Shown here: positions 8,164 through 17,353 of the stretch, in pieces | Numbering within the stretch: position 1 is the first letter of the stretch | Layout of the letters: each line of letters begins with the position of its first letter | NCBI RefSeq assembly: GCF_009829325.1 | Contig: NZ_VUOS01000021.1 | Span: 150,402 to 214,401, forward strand | Origin: Nocardia sp. CY41 | Lineage (GTDB): Bacteria; Actinomycetota; Actinomycetes; Mycobacteriales; Mycobacteriaceae | Length of the DNA stretch: 64,000 bases | Direction: 5' to 3' | Position numbers and translations under genes: made by a program | The notes under the pieces: generated by a model | The model's input: the letters and a program-made list of their open reading frames with translations, nothing else | Told to the model about the DNA's origin: nothing | Databases searched by the model: none

Positions 8164-9458
8164 CCGGCACGGATCCCACTTACATCAGCTCGATGGAGCA
8201 TTTCGAGTCCCTGCGGCACGAGGAGATCTACGCGAAAGCGCAGCAGATCGACGCCGCGCAGGTGCTGCGCGCCTCGACGATCTGGCTCGAGGCGGCAGGG
8301 GCGCTCACCACGTCGTTCCCGCTCACCCACGCCGGGGTGGACCGCGTGATGGACACGGCCGAATGGAAAGGCGCCGCCGCCGACGCCGCTCAGGCTTGCG
8401 CACGCAGTTTCGCGGCATCGGCCGACGAACTGGCCGCGGTGCTGGGTCAAGTCGGCGCCCGGCTCGGTGGCGTCGCCGCGGCCGCCGAGGCGGTCAAACT
8501 CGCGGTGGTGCCGCCGGGTGCTTCCGGACCGGTGGGCGCGATCGCGCAACTGCTGGAGGCGGCGCACGTCATCGACGCGCAGATGGCGCAAGAAGCGCTG
8601 CGCCAGGAGGCCGTGCTCGCGATGAACATGGTCTACAAGCCCGCCTATTCCGCCGCGGGTAGCGCCGTGCCCGCGCTGCCCGAACCACCCGCGGTCGCCG
8701 CACCGGCCGCTCCGCCCTCGGTCTCCCCCGGCACGCCGCGATACTCGGCGCCGGAACAGACGCCGCCGAACGGCCAATGGTCGCCGGACACAACGCAACC
8801 CGCGCCTCCCGCACCGGAATCGTCCGCGCCGTCGCACAATCCGGCGCCGCAGGTCCAGCCGAAACCGGATCCGCAGCGAACCCCTTCCGAGCCGCCCGCC
8901 CAGCAGGCTCCGCCACCGCAGCAGGCTCCGTCCACTCAGGCGCCGCAGCCCACGACGCCGTCACCTGAGCCGGCTCCGCCGACCCAGCAGGCACCGTCCA
9001 CGACCGCGCCGCCGCCCACCACACCGCCGAGTACGCCTCCGGCGCCGCAAGCCCCGGAGCCGACGCAACCGCCGAGTTCGTCCGCACCGCCGCCGCCACC
9101 GGCACCCCCTGCCCCCGCGCCACCGCCGACCCCAGCGGCACCACCCGCGCCGCAGGTCCCGGAACCGACGCAACCGCCGAGTTCGTCCGCACCACCGCCG
9201 CCACCGGCACCCCCTGCCCCCGCGCCACCGCCGACCCCAGCGGCACCACCCGCGCCGCAGGTCCCGGAACCGACGCAACCGCCGAGCCCGCCTCCGCCGA
9301 GCCCGCAGCCCGCACCGCCGCCGCCCGCACCGTCTCCTGCGCCCGGCCCCGCGGTACCGATGCCCGACCCGAACGGCCAACCCGGAGTCACCGGGCCGGT
9401 GGATGGCAGCCAGCAGCAGATTCCGACGACCAATCAACCCGGCGTCGTGCCGTCCTGA
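8160..9458 (+). CDS. PPE-like type VII secreted protein with proline-rich repeat tail
   Basis: 432 aa. Residues 1-170 are helical with a WKG (W-x-G) motif in TAEWKGAAADAA and alanine-rich helices, as in PPE/WXG proteins. From about residue 175 the protein is a low-complexity Pro/Ala/Thr/Gln tail, including two exact-period copies of a 35-residue unit plus part of a third. The ATG overlaps the upstream stop as ATGA. No signal peptide, so export by type VII secretion is inferred from the EspG and small helical neighbours. The tail could span the cell wall or peptidoglycan. It ends in a bidirectional terminator facing proB. Confidence 0.65.
   Translation: MTGTDPTYISSMEHFESLRHEEIYAKAQQIDAAQVLRASTIWLEAAGALTTSFPLTHAGVDRVMDTAEWKGAAADAAQACARSFAASADELAAVLGQVGARLGGVAAAAEAVKLAVVPPGASGPVGAIAQLLEAAHVIDAQMAQEALRQEAVLAMNMVYKPAYSAAGSAVPALPEPPAVAAPAAPPSVSPGTPRYSAPEQTPPNGQWSPDTTQPAPPAPESSAPSHNPAPQVQPKPDPQRTPSEPPAQQAPPPQQAPSTQAPQPTTPSPEPAPPTQQAPSTTAPPPTTPPSTPPAPQAPEPTQPPSSSAPPPPPAPPAPAPPPTPAAPPAPQVPEPTQPPSSSAPPPPPAPPAPAPPPTPAAPPAPQVPEPTQPPSPPPPSPQPAPPPPAPSPAPGPAVPMPDPNGQPGVTGPVDGSQQQIPTTNQPGVVPS
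9060..9286 (+). repeat. 105-bp tandem repeat inside the PPE-like gene
   Basis: Copies at 9060-9164 and 9165-9269 are nearly identical with a period of exactly 105 bp (35 codons). A third copy starts at 9270 and diverges after about 17 bases. Each unit encodes PTQPPSSSAPPPPPAPPAPA followed by a Pro-Thr-Ala stretch. The high identity of the copies indicates recent slippage or recombination, so repeat number may vary between strains. Confidence 0.85.
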
Positions 9459-9488
9459 CAGCTCGCGGGGACACGGTCATAGCGTTGC

Positions 9489-9512
9489 GGGGCCGGAGCC
9501 GAATCCGGCCCC
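9489..9512. terminator. hairpin terminator between convergent PPE-like gene and proB
   Basis: Perfect 9-bp stem GGGGCCGGA / TCCGGCCCC with a 6-base loop, between two convergent genes. No T-run, as is common in actinobacteria. It could serve both strands. Confidence 0.6.
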
Positions 9513-9603
9513 CGACACTTCACCATCAGTGGCGAACTGGACAGAGAAGACTCGACATCCGGTGTGCGCCGGTGCCCGGCCGCGGGTTCAGCACCAGGTG
9601 CGC

Positions 9604-10752
9604 TCAGACCTTGACCAGGTCGTCGGCGTGGATGACGGGCCGTTGCATGGTGTCGGGGAGTTCGGCGGTGGAACGGCCGAGCATGCCCGCCAGTTCGGTG
9701 CTGTCGTATTCGACGACGCCACGGGCGACCACGCGGCCGTCGGGCGCGACCAGGTCGACCACGTCGCCACCGTAGAAGCGGCCGCGGACGCCCACGATCC
9801 CGGCCGCGAGCAGCGACCGGCGCCGATGGGCCACCGCTTGGACGGCGCCGTCGTCGATGAGCAGCGCGCCGCGGCTGTCGGCGGCGTGCCGGACCCAGAA
9901 CTTGCGGGCGGACAACCGCACCGGGCGCGCGGCGAACGCGGTGCCCACGGTGCCGGTGGTCAGCGCGGTGGCGGCCGACGAGGCGGCGGCGAGCAAGACC
10001 GGCACGCCGGCGTCCGCGGCCAGCCGCGCCGCCGACAGCTTGGACGCCATGCCGCCGGTGCCGAGCGCACCGCCGCTGCCCGCGATCACGCCGTCCAGGT
10101 CGGCGCTGCTGCGCACTTCGGGGATCAGCGTGGCCGCTCCTTTGCGCGGGTCGCCGTCGTAGAGGCCCGCCACGTCCGACAGCAGCACGAGCGCGTCGGC
10201 GCCGACCAGGTGGGCGACCAGCGCGGCGAGCCGGTCGTTGTCGCCGAAGCGGATCTCCTCCGTCGCGACCGTGTCGTTCTCGTTCACCACGGCCACCGCA
10301 CCGAGCGAGCGCAGACGGTCGAGAGTGCGCTGCGCATTGCGGTGGTGCTCGCGGCGCGCGAAGTCGTCGGCGCTCAGCAGCACCTGCCCGACCGTGCGGT
10401 GGTAGCGGGCGAACGACGTGCCCCACGCGTGCGCGAGGGCGAGCTGCCCGACGCTCGCGGCGGCCTGCTTGGTGGCCAGGTCACGCGGACGGCTGGTCAA
10501 GCCGAGTGGCGCGATACCGGCGCCGATCGCGCCGGAGGACACGACCACCACGTCGGATCCGGCGCGCATCCGCGCCTCCACCGCGTCCGCGAGCCGATCC
10601 AGCCGAGCGGTGTCCAGACCGCCCTTCAGACTGGTCAGCGCCGACGAACCGATCTTCACCACGACCCGGCGCGCCGCCGCGATCGCCAGCCGCGCCTCGC
10701 TCAGGCCCGAGGAATCCGCCTCGGCGCTGATAGACCTCACCCGCATCGCCAC
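9604..10752 (-). CDS. proB: glutamate 5-kinase
   Basis: 382 aa. Phosphorylates glutamate to gamma-glutamyl phosphate, the first step of proline synthesis, in the cytosol. The N-terminal amino-acid-kinase domain starts with VVVKIGSSAL and contains VSSGAIGAG, NENDTVA and the nucleotide-binding GTGGMASK motifs. The C-terminal about 80 residues (GALLIDDGAVQAV onward) form the PUA domain typical of ProB. It lies 52 bp downstream of obg on the same strand, the gene order conserved in mycobacteria (Rv2439c-Rv2440c). The first ATG (10752) precedes MRVRSISAE, and a second ATG two codons later is an equal candidate. Confidence 0.97.
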   Translation of the reverse strand: MAMRVRSISAEADSSGLSEARLAIAAARRVVVKIGSSALTSLKGGLDTARLDRLADAVEARMRAGSDVVVVSSGAIGAGIAPLGLTSRPRDLATKQAAASVGQLALAHAWGTSFARYHRTVGQVLLSADDFARREHHRNAQRTLDRLRSLGAVAVVNENDTVATEEIRFGDNDRLAALVAHLVGADALVLLSDVAGLYDGDPRKGAATLIPEVRSSADLDGVIAGSGGALGTGGMASKLSAARLAADAGVPVLLAAASSAATALTTGTVGTAFAARPVRLSARKFWVRHAADSRGALLIDDGAVQAVAHRRRSLLAAGIVGVRGRFYGGDVVDLVAPDGRVVARGVVEYDSTELAGMLGRSTAELPDTMQRPVIHADDLVKV

Positions 10753-10804
10753 CGAACTCCCTGCACCACAATCGAATCCACGGTAGCCGGGACGAACGCC
10801 CCGG

Positions 10805-12259
10805 CTACTCCTCGTCTTCCCGTACCAGCCCGCGTCGCACCCGGGACGCGTGCTTGCGCTCGGCCGCGCTGACCCGGTCGGTCTGCTCCAGCCGGATGTC
10901 GGTGCCGCGCCCGGTGGGCACCATGTCGATGCCCGCCGAGATCTGCGGCTCCCAGTCGAACGTCACGTCGCCGATGGTCACCGGTGCGCCCGGTTCCGCG
11001 CCCTGCCGCACCAGCTCGTCTTCCACGCCCAGGCGGGCCAGACGATCGGCCAGATAGCCGACGGCTTCGTCGTTGTCGAATTGGGTCTGCCGCACCCAGC
11101 GCTCCGGCCGGGTACCGCGCACGATGAAGCCGCCCGGCTCCTCCGGGTCGGCGATGACGCTGAATCCGGTCTCGTCCACCGCGATCGGGCGGATGACCGG
11201 GCGCTTCGGCGCGGCCCGCGGGTGCTCCTCGCGGTACCGGCGCACCAGGTCGGCGAGAGCGAAGGTCAGCGGGCGCAGGCCCGCCCGGCTCACCGCGGAG
11301 ATCTCGAACACCGGCCAGCCGCGCTCGGTGAACTCCGGAGTCACCATCTCGGCCAGTTCGGCCGCGTCGGGCACGTCGATCTTGTTCAAGATCACCACCC
11401 GGGGCCGGTCGGCCAGATCGCCGAGCCCGGCGTCCGCGCTCAGCGCGGGCTGATAGGCGGCGAGCTCGGCTTCGAGCGCATCGACGTCGGAGACGGGGTC
11501 GCGGCCCGGTTCCAGCGTCGCGCAGTCCACCACGTGGGCGAGCACCGCGCAGCGCTCGAGGTGCCGCAGGAAATCCAGGCCCAGTCCGCGGCCCTCACTG
11601 GCGCCGGGAATCAGCCCGGGCACATCGGCGACTGTGAAGGTGGTGTCCCCGCTGGCGACGACGCCGAGATTGGGCACGAGCGTGGTGAACGGGTAGTCGG
11701 CGATCTTCGGCTTGGCCGCCGACAGCACCGAGACCAGTGAGGACTTGCCCGCCGAAGGGAAGCCGACGAGCCCGACATCGGCTACCGACTTCAGTTCCAG
11801 AACCAGGTCCAGTTCTTCGCCGTCCTCGCCGAGCAGCGCGAAACCCGGCGCCTTGCGGGCCTTCGACGCCAGCGCGGCATTGCCGAGCCCGCCCCGGCCG
11901 CCACGCGCGACGATGAAACGGTTGCCGGCACCGACCAGGTCGACGATTACTTTGCCGTCGTCGTCGAGCACAACGGTGCCGTCGGGCACCTTCAGCACCA
12001 GGTCGCCGCCCTGCTTGCCGTCCCGGTTACCGCCCTCGCCCGGTTTGCCGTTGCCCGCCTTCGCGTGCGGGTGGAAGTGGAAGTCCAGCAGGGTGTGCAC
12101 ATTGGAGTCGACCTCGAGGATCACGTCTCCGCCGTTGCCGCCGTTGCCGCCGTCCGGCCCGCCGAGCGGCTTGAACTTCTCGCGGTGCACCGAGGCGCAA
12201 CCGTGGCCGCCTTTACCCGCACGCACATGTAGTACGACGCGGTCGATGAACTTGGACAT
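10805..12259 (-). CDS. obg: Obg-family GTPase
   Basis: 484 aa. Ribosome-associated GTPase involved in 50S maturation and stringent-response control. The Gly-rich Obg fold (KPLGGPDGGNGGNGG) covers residues 1-158. The G domain has GFPSAGKSS (G1), the switch threonine in the PFTTLVPNLG segment (G2), DVPG (G3) and NKID (G4). The actinobacterial C-terminal OCT domain contains FDNDEAVGYLADRLARLG. I choose the ATG at 12259 (MSKFIDR) because the AAGGAGG site directly abuts the upstream ATG at 12271 and lies 12 bases from 12259. A terminator-like hairpin separates it from rpmA, so it may be transcribed at a different level from the ribosomal genes. Confidence 0.97.
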   Translation of the reverse strand: MSKFIDRVVLHVRAGKGGHGCASVHREKFKPLGGPDGGNGGNGGDVILEVDSNVHTLLDFHFHPHAKAGNGKPGEGGNRDGKQGGDLVLKVPDGTVVLDDDGKVIVDLVGAGNRFIVARGGRGGLGNAALASKARKAPGFALLGEDGEELDLVLELKSVADVGLVGFPSAGKSSLVSVLSAAKPKIADYPFTTLVPNLGVVASGDTTFTVADVPGLIPGASEGRGLGLDFLRHLERCAVLAHVVDCATLEPGRDPVSDVDALEAELAAYQPALSADAGLGDLADRPRVVILNKIDVPDAAELAEMVTPEFTERGWPVFEISAVSRAGLRPLTFALADLVRRYREEHPRAAPKRPVIRPIAVDETGFSVIADPEEPGGFIVRGTRPERWVRQTQFDNDEAVGYLADRLARLGVEDELVRQGAEPGAPVTIGDVTFDWEPQISAGIDMVPTGRGTDIRLEQTDRVSAAERKHASRVRRGLVREDEE

Positions 12260-12318
12260 ACGCCGAATCATCCTCCTTCGGGACTGGTCGTACTGGGCGC
12301 CGGTCGTTCGAGAACACG

Positions 12319-12351
12319 AAAAACGGGCCAGGGTTCCGAGACCCTGACCCG
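12319..12351 (-). terminator. intrinsic terminator between rpmA and obg
   Basis: Read on the minus strand, an 11-bp stem with one mismatch (arms 12341-12351 and 12324-12334, 6-base loop) is followed directly by five Ts (12323-12319). It lies 30 bp past the rpmA stop and 60 bp before the obg start, so it should end or attenuate rplU-rpmA transcripts. Confidence 0.75.
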
Positions 12352-12381
12352 CTCGCTGTAAATCCGGAGGTGGTTCGGCGG

Positions 12382-12648
12382 TCAGGCCTGAACCGGCTCC
12401 GGGATCACGATGTTGACGGTCTTGCGTCCACGCTTGGTGCCGAACTCCACCGCGCCCGCCGCCAGGGCGAACAGGGTGTCGTCACCGCCACGGCCGACGT
12501 TCACGCCGGGGTGGAAGTGGGTGCCGCGCTGACGCACCAGGATCTCGCCCGCCTTGACCGACTGGCCGCCGAAGCGCTTGACGCCGAGTCGCTGGGCGTT
12601 GGAATCACGTCCGTTCCGGGAGCTGGACGCGCCCTTCTTGTGTGCCAT
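12382..12648 (-). CDS. rpmA: 50S ribosomal protein L27
   Basis: 88 aa, the usual bacterial size. The N-terminus MAHKKGASSSRNGRDS, which reaches the peptidyl-transferase centre, is intact and carries no processed N-terminal extension of the Firmicute type. RQRGTHFHPG and GRGGDDTLFA are diagnostic. It follows rplU by 22 bp and is surely co-transcribed with it. Confidence 0.99.
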   Translation of the reverse strand: MAHKKGASSSRNGRDSNAQRLGVKRFGGQSVKAGEILVRQRGTHFHPGVNVGRGGDDTLFALAAGAVEFGTKRGRKTVNIVIPEPVQA

Positions 12649-12670
12649 AGCTGGTTCTCCTCGGGATGTC

Positions 12671-12982
12671 TTACTTGATGCCGGTGACCTTGAGGACCGT
12701 CAGCGGCTGACGGTGACCCTGGCGCTTGTGGTAGCCGGTCTTGTTCTTGAACTTGTGGATGCGGATCTTCGGGCCCTTGGTCTGCTCGACCACCTCGGCG
12801 GCCACGGAGACCTTGGCCAGCTTGTCGGCATCGGTGGTCAGCTCCGCGCCATCGACGACGAGAACGGGATCCAGCGCCACGGCGGTGCCCGGCGCACCCT
12901 CGATCTTCTCGACCTTCACCAGGTCACCGACCGCGACCTTGTACTGCTTTCCGCCGGTCTTGACGATCGCGTACGTTGCCAT
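12671..12982 (-). CDS. rplU: 50S ribosomal protein L21
   Basis: 103 aa, family length. Begins MATYAIVKTGGKQYKV and ends with the basic TGYHKRQGHRQPLT segment that binds 23S rRNA. A GAAGAAGGG site is upstream of the ATG. It is the first gene of the rplU-rpmA pair; a 330-bp leader without another gene separates it from rne. Confidence 0.99.
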   Translation of the reverse strand: MATYAIVKTGGKQYKVAVGDLVKVEKIEGAPGTAVALDPVLVVDGAELTTDADKLAKVSVAAEVVEQTKGPKIRIHKFKNKTGYHKRQGHRQPLTVLKVTGIK

Positions 12983-13312
12983 CGGTCGGCTGCCCTTCTT
13001 CCTATAGTGCTCGGCACTTGCTCACGCAGCGACTCCTCCGGTCTGAAACCACCGGAAACCGCCACACGACTGGTCTGGTAATCGCCACCGCCTCGGCATC
13101 TGGTGGCTCTCGGTATAGAACTGTCGAGAACCGGGCCACGGAGACAAAACATGTTGTCACCGGGCAGCGACTGTCCAAGATTACAGGACGGCCACCGCGA
13201 CGACCAAACCGGCGTCCACGCCCACGCCGCGGTGATGCCACCGGTTCGCTGCCGAGACGCACGTGGCCCCCACCGGAACGACCGGCAGGGGCCACGGAAC
13301 GGGCGCGAGAAC
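12983..13312 (-). other. rplU leader region
   Basis: 330 bp between rne and rplU without a gene. Read toward rplU it holds the rne terminator-like hairpin (13263-13295) and, close to the ribosome-binding site, a short hairpin AGTGC-CGA-GCACT at 13005-13017. The latter could be part of a ribosomal-protein autoregulatory leader, but no known leader class was recognised. Confidence 0.35.
13263..13295 (-). terminator. hairpin after rne
   Basis: Perfect 8-bp stem (GTGGCCCC / GGGGCCAC) with a 17-base loop, 18 bp past the rne stop. No T-run follows, so termination may be partial. Confidence 0.5.
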
Positions 13313-16300
13313 TCAGTTCGACGCTTCGGGCGCACCGGCGGGGCGGCCGACCGACCGCCTGCGCGGCCGGTTGCGCTGCGGCAATTCGACCGGCTCCGGC
13401 TGGGAGTAGTCGACCGAGGGCGCGGACACCTGATCGCCGGTGGGCAGCACGAACACCGCGCCCGAACTGTCCGCCGCGGGCGCGGCGGCCGAACGGGCAA
13501 CCCTTCGGCGACGAGCCGGACGGACGGCGGATTCGGCGACACCGTTGGCGGCCGCTCCGTTCTCCGATGCCGGAACGGGCTCGGCAGCCGAGACGGGTTC
13601 GGCGACGGGCTCGGGCTCGGCGGCCGGAGCGGACTCCGCGACGGAGACCGGCTCCTCCGCCGGTACCGGCTCGACCTTCTCGACTTCCTCGATGACCTCG
13701 ACCACTTCGGCGGGCTCGGTCTCCGGCTCCTCGGCGGGCACCGCCACCGCAGCTTCGACGGTCTCCGCGACCACCGGCTCCGCGGCGGGTTCGTCGGCGG
13801 CCGCGACCTGCGGCTCGACGGCGTCCTCGGCTTGTTCGGGCTCCTCGGACTGGTGCGCCGCCATCGCCAGCGCCACCGGATGCGCCCGCTTGACCACCGC
13901 CCCCTCCTCGGGGTGCTCGGGCGCGGGACCGGATCCGTTCGCCGGCTGGGCGGGCGCGGCCGCACCCTTGTCCCGGCCCCGCCGCCTGCGCGAACCGCTC
14001 TCGCGGGTGCGCCCTGCGGTCTCTTCGCCGGAACCGGGCTCCACCGGGTAGGTGTGCACGAGGAGGCCGCGGCCGTGGCAGTGCTCGCAGGTGGTGGAGA
14101 ACGCCTCGACCAGGCCGGTGCCGAGCTTCTTACGGGTCATCTGGACCAGCCCCAGCGAGGTGACCTCGGAGACCTGGTGGCGGGTGCGGTCCCGGCCCAG
14201 CGCCTCGGTCAGGCGGCGCAGCACCAGATCGCGATTGGACTCGAGCACCATGTCGATGAAGTCGACGACGATCATGCCGCCGATGTCGCGCAGCCGCATC
14301 TGGCGCACGATCTCCTCGGCCGCCTCCAGGTTGTTCCTGGTGACCGTCTCTTCCAGATTGCTGCCGCCGGAACCGGTGAACTTGCCGGTGTTCACGTCGA
14401 TCACCGTCATGGCCTCGGTGCGGTCGATCACCAGGGTGCCGCCCGACGGCAGCCACACCTTGCGATCCAGCGCCTTGGCCAACTGCTCATCGATCCGGTA
14501 GGTCTCGAACACGTCGACGCCGTTGTTCTCGTGCCGGTCGACCCGGGCGAGCAGATCCGGCGCGACGGTGCCGATGTACTTCTCGACCGTGCTCCAGGCC
14601 CGGTCACCCTCGATGACCAGCTTGGAGAAGTCCTCGTTGAACAGGTCGCGGATGACCTTGACCAGCAGGTCGGGCTCTTCGTAGAGCGTCTTGGGCGCGT
14701 TGTTGTCCTTGCCGGTCTGCTCCTGGATCGTGCGCCAGGTGGCCTGCAGCCGCTCCACGTCGCGGGCCAGCTCGGTCTCGCTGACGCCTTCGGAAGCGGT
14801 GCGGATGATCACACCGGCGTCGGCGGGCACGATGTCGCGCAGGATCTCCTTCAGCCGCTTGCGCTCGGTGTCGGGCAGCTTGCGGCTGATGCCGGTGGAG
14901 GTGCCGCCGGGCACGTACACCAGGAACCGACCGGCCAGGCTGATCTGCGTGGTCAACCGCGCGCCCTTGTGGCCGACCGGGTCCTTGCTCACCTGGACCA
15001 GCACCTGGTCGCCGGGCTTGAGCGCCTGCTCGATCTTGCGCTCTCTGCCGCCGAGACCGGCGGCCTCCCAGTTGACCTCACCGGCGTAGAGCACGCCGTT
15101 GCGGCCGCGGCCGATGTCGACGAACGCGGCTTCCATGCTGGGCAGCACGTTCTGCACCTTGCCCAGGTAGACGTTGCCCACCATGGACGCGGAGCCGGTG
15201 CTGGTCACGAAGTGCTCGACCAGCACGTTGTCCTCGAGCACGGCCACCTGCGTCGCGGTGGGGTGGTCCGGGAAGGACTTCTCGCGCACGACCATCACGC
15301 GGTCCACGGCCTCTCGCCGGGCCAGGAACTCCGACTCGGTCAGGATCGGCGGACGGCGGCGGCCTGCCTCGCGTCCGTCGCGACGGCGCTGCCGCTTGGC
15401 TTCCAGCCTTGTGGAGCCGGTGATGCCCTGGACCTCGTCGGACGCGGCGCGGCTGCGGGCTTTGTTGCGCGGCTCGCGCTCGTGCACGACCGTGTTCGGC
15501 GGATCGTCGTCGGCGGCCTCGTTCTCGCCGGACTCACCGGCCACCTTGCGACGGCGACGGCGACGGCGGCGACGGCTCGAGCCTTCCGGCACGCCGTCCT
15601 CGTCCTCGCCCTCGCCGGTCTCCGCGGACTCCGCCTCGGCGGGCTCGGAAGCGGCGGTGGCCGGCTCGTCCACGGTCTCGGTGTCGGTGTCGGTCTCGTC
15701 GTCGGCGTCCTCGCCCTCGGACTGCTGCTCACCCCGGCCACGGCCACGCCCCCGGCGGCCACGGCGCCTGCGCCGGGGCTGGCCGTCTGCGTCGCCCTGC
15801 TGGTCGGCCGACTCGCGCTCGTCCTCGGTGACCTCGGTCTCGTCCTCGGCGGGCTCGGGCGCCTGCTGCTCGGTGTGCCGGGCTTCTCGCTCGGCGCGCC
15901 GCTGTCTGCGCGCCTGCTCGGCGGCCGCGGCGTCCGGTGGAAGGAACAGCGGCGCCTGCACGACGGCGGCGGACTCGAACACCGCCGAGACCACCGGCTC
16001 GGCCTCTGGTCGCTCCACGTGCGTGAACAGCTGCGTGTGGTGCGCCGTCGCGCCGGTGGACGGCTGCGAGGGGCTCGACACGTCCGGTGCGGAGAAGATG
16101 ACGCCCGCACCGGTGAAGGAAGCGTCGGCCTGGGCTGCGCGCGGTGGTTGTGGCGGTTCGGCCGCGTCCGCCGCGGGCTCGGCGGCCTGCGCCGGTGCGG
16201 GGGGCTCGGCCTGCTCCACGGCAGGCTGTTCGGCGGCGGCGTCGGCCTCGACCGTCACCAAGGCGTCGCGCACCGACTCCGCGACGGCCCGGTCGACGTT

Positions 16301-16459
16301 CGACTGCGCGCTACGCGCGTCCGCCCCCATCTCGGTCAGCTTGGCCAGGATGCGCTTGCTGGTCACCCCCAGCAGCTTGGCGAGTGCGTGAACTCGGATT
16401 CGCTCCGGCAATTGTTCGGCATCCTGTGATGTTGTATCCAGCGGCTCTTGATCGGCCAC
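13313..16459 (-). CDS. rne: ribonuclease E/G
   Basis: 1048 aa from a GTG preceded by GAGGAGAC, a far better start than the in-frame ATG about 100 bp upstream. Residues about 15-60 (RIRVHALAKLLGVTSKRILA) resemble the IF2 N-terminal module. A long Glu/Arg-rich disordered part follows. The catalytic core has the S1 domain (MVGNVYLGKVQNVLPSMEAA), the 5'-sensor and the DNase-I-like domain with IDVNTGKFTG and the metal-binding VVDFIDM aspartates. CEHCHGRG is the zinc-link motif, after which comes an Ala/Glu/Pro-rich tail. It cleaves single-stranded AU-rich RNA and is central to mRNA decay and rRNA processing. The order ndk-rne-rplU-rpmA-obg-proB is as in mycobacteria. Confidence 0.97.
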   Translation of the reverse strand: MADQEPLDTTSQDAEQLPERIRVHALAKLLGVTSKRILAKLTEMGADARSAQSNVDRAVAESVRDALVTVEADAAAEQPAVEQAEPPAPAQAAEPAADAAEPPQPPRAAQADASFTGAGVIFSAPDVSSPSQPSTGATAHHTQLFTHVERPEAEPVVSAVFESAAVVQAPLFLPPDAAAAEQARRQRRAEREARHTEQQAPEPAEDETEVTEDERESADQQGDADGQPRRRRRGRRGRGRGRGEQQSEGEDADDETDTDTETVDEPATAASEPAEAESAETGEGEDEDGVPEGSSRRRRRRRRRKVAGESGENEAADDDPPNTVVHEREPRNKARSRAASDEVQGITGSTRLEAKRQRRRDGREAGRRRPPILTESEFLARREAVDRVMVVREKSFPDHPTATQVAVLEDNVLVEHFVTSTGSASMVGNVYLGKVQNVLPSMEAAFVDIGRGRNGVLYAGEVNWEAAGLGGRERKIEQALKPGDQVLVQVSKDPVGHKGARLTTQISLAGRFLVYVPGGTSTGISRKLPDTERKRLKEILRDIVPADAGVIIRTASEGVSETELARDVERLQATWRTIQEQTGKDNNAPKTLYEEPDLLVKVIRDLFNEDFSKLVIEGDRAWSTVEKYIGTVAPDLLARVDRHENNGVDVFETYRIDEQLAKALDRKVWLPSGGTLVIDRTEAMTVIDVNTGKFTGSGGSNLEETVTRNNLEAAEEIVRQMRLRDIGGMIVVDFIDMVLESNRDLVLRRLTEALGRDRTRHQVSEVTSLGLVQMTRKKLGTGLVEAFSTTCEHCHGRGLLVHTYPVEPGSGEETAGRTRESGSRRRRGRDKGAAAPAQPANGSGPAPEHPEEGAVVKRAHPVALAMAAHQSEEPEQAEDAVEPQVAAADEPAAEPVVAETVEAAVAVPAEEPETEPAEVVEVIEEVEKVEPVPAEEPVSVAESAPAAEPEPVAEPVSAAEPVPASENGAAANGVAESAVRPARRRRVARSAAAPAADSSGAVFVLPTGDQVSAPSVDYSQPEPVELPQRNRPRRRSVGRPAGAPEASN

Positions 16460-16929
16460 GAAGTCTCCTCGGGCCCCCGGGCGCGTCCCTCCCGGCGGGA
16501 GTGACGCGGCCGACGCGGGGGCGCTGTCCGTTCGACTCGCACCCGGTGGGCGCGAGATCAAGTGGTCTCGCCCCGCGTGCCCGGTTATCTCCTCGGTTGT
16601 TCGTCGTTCGGGCTAACTGGTCACGCGGCGCCTGGCTGTATGGCTGAACTCCGCGGTTCGAGCGCTCATCCAGCGTGCCTACACGGACAGCCGACCCGGT
16701 GACCAGGCCGTTTGTCCATGGCAGCGATGATCGGCATCGAGCCGTGGTGTCATCCGGCTGCGCTCGTCACGTCTCGTTCGCGCACCTGCACGAACAGTCG
16801 GCGTCGAGAGCAGCCGATGCCAGTATCCCACACCCCGCGCCGGGCGTTCGCCATCGGCGCTCGACTCGGTCCGGCCCGCGGCGCGAACACCGGTGTCACG
16901 GCGGCGCGGGCACGACGATCGAGACGTCG
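16460..16929 (-). other. long rne upstream region
   Basis: 470 bp between rne and the upstream ndk gene with no credible gene on either strand. It must contain the rne promoter and 5' leader and the ndk 3' end. Only weak hairpins are seen, for example ACGACG/CGTCGT just past the ndk stop. RNase E leaders are known autoregulatory targets in other bacteria, so a long leader is expected. Confidence 0.4.
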
Positions 16930-17346
16930 TCAGGCGGGCCGCTCGGGGAACCAGAGCGCGATCTCCCGCTTGGCCGATTCGGGCGAATCCGAGCCGTGGA
17001 CCAGGTTCTCCTGGGTCTCCAGAGCGAAGTCTCCGCGAATGCTGCCCGGCACGGCCTTCTCCACCGGATCGGTGCCGCCGGCGATCTGGCGGAACGCGGC
17101 GATGGCGCGGGGGCCCTCCAGGATGGCCGCGACGACCGGGCCCGAGGTGATGAACTCGATCAGGGATCCGAAGAACGGCTTCTCGGCGTGCTCGGCGTAG
17201 TGGCCCTCGGCCAGTTCCTCCGACACGTGCTTCAGTTCGAGGGCGACGATCTTCAGGCCCTTGCGCTCGATTCGTGCCAGCACCTCGCCGACAAGGCCAC
17301 GGGCCACACCGTCCGGCTTGATGAGTACCAACGTCTGCTCAGTCAC
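16930..17346 (-). CDS. ndk: nucleoside diphosphate kinase
   Basis: 138 aa, usual length. Transfers the gamma-phosphate from ATP to other nucleoside diphosphates. KPDG near residue 10, the phospho-histidine His117 in NLVHGSDS and the ESAKREIALWF ending are diagnostic. The GTG start is 7 bases from a TAGGCT hexamer, which suggests a leaderless transcript and its own promoter. Confidence 0.98.
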   Translation of the reverse strand: MTEQTLVLIKPDGVARGLVGEVLARIERKGLKIVALELKHVSEELAEGHYAEHAEKPFFGSLIEFITSGPVVAAILEGPRAIAAFRQIAGGTDPVEKAVPGSIRGDFALETQENLVHGSDSPESAKREIALWFPERPA

Positions 17347-17353
17347 GGCGAAC

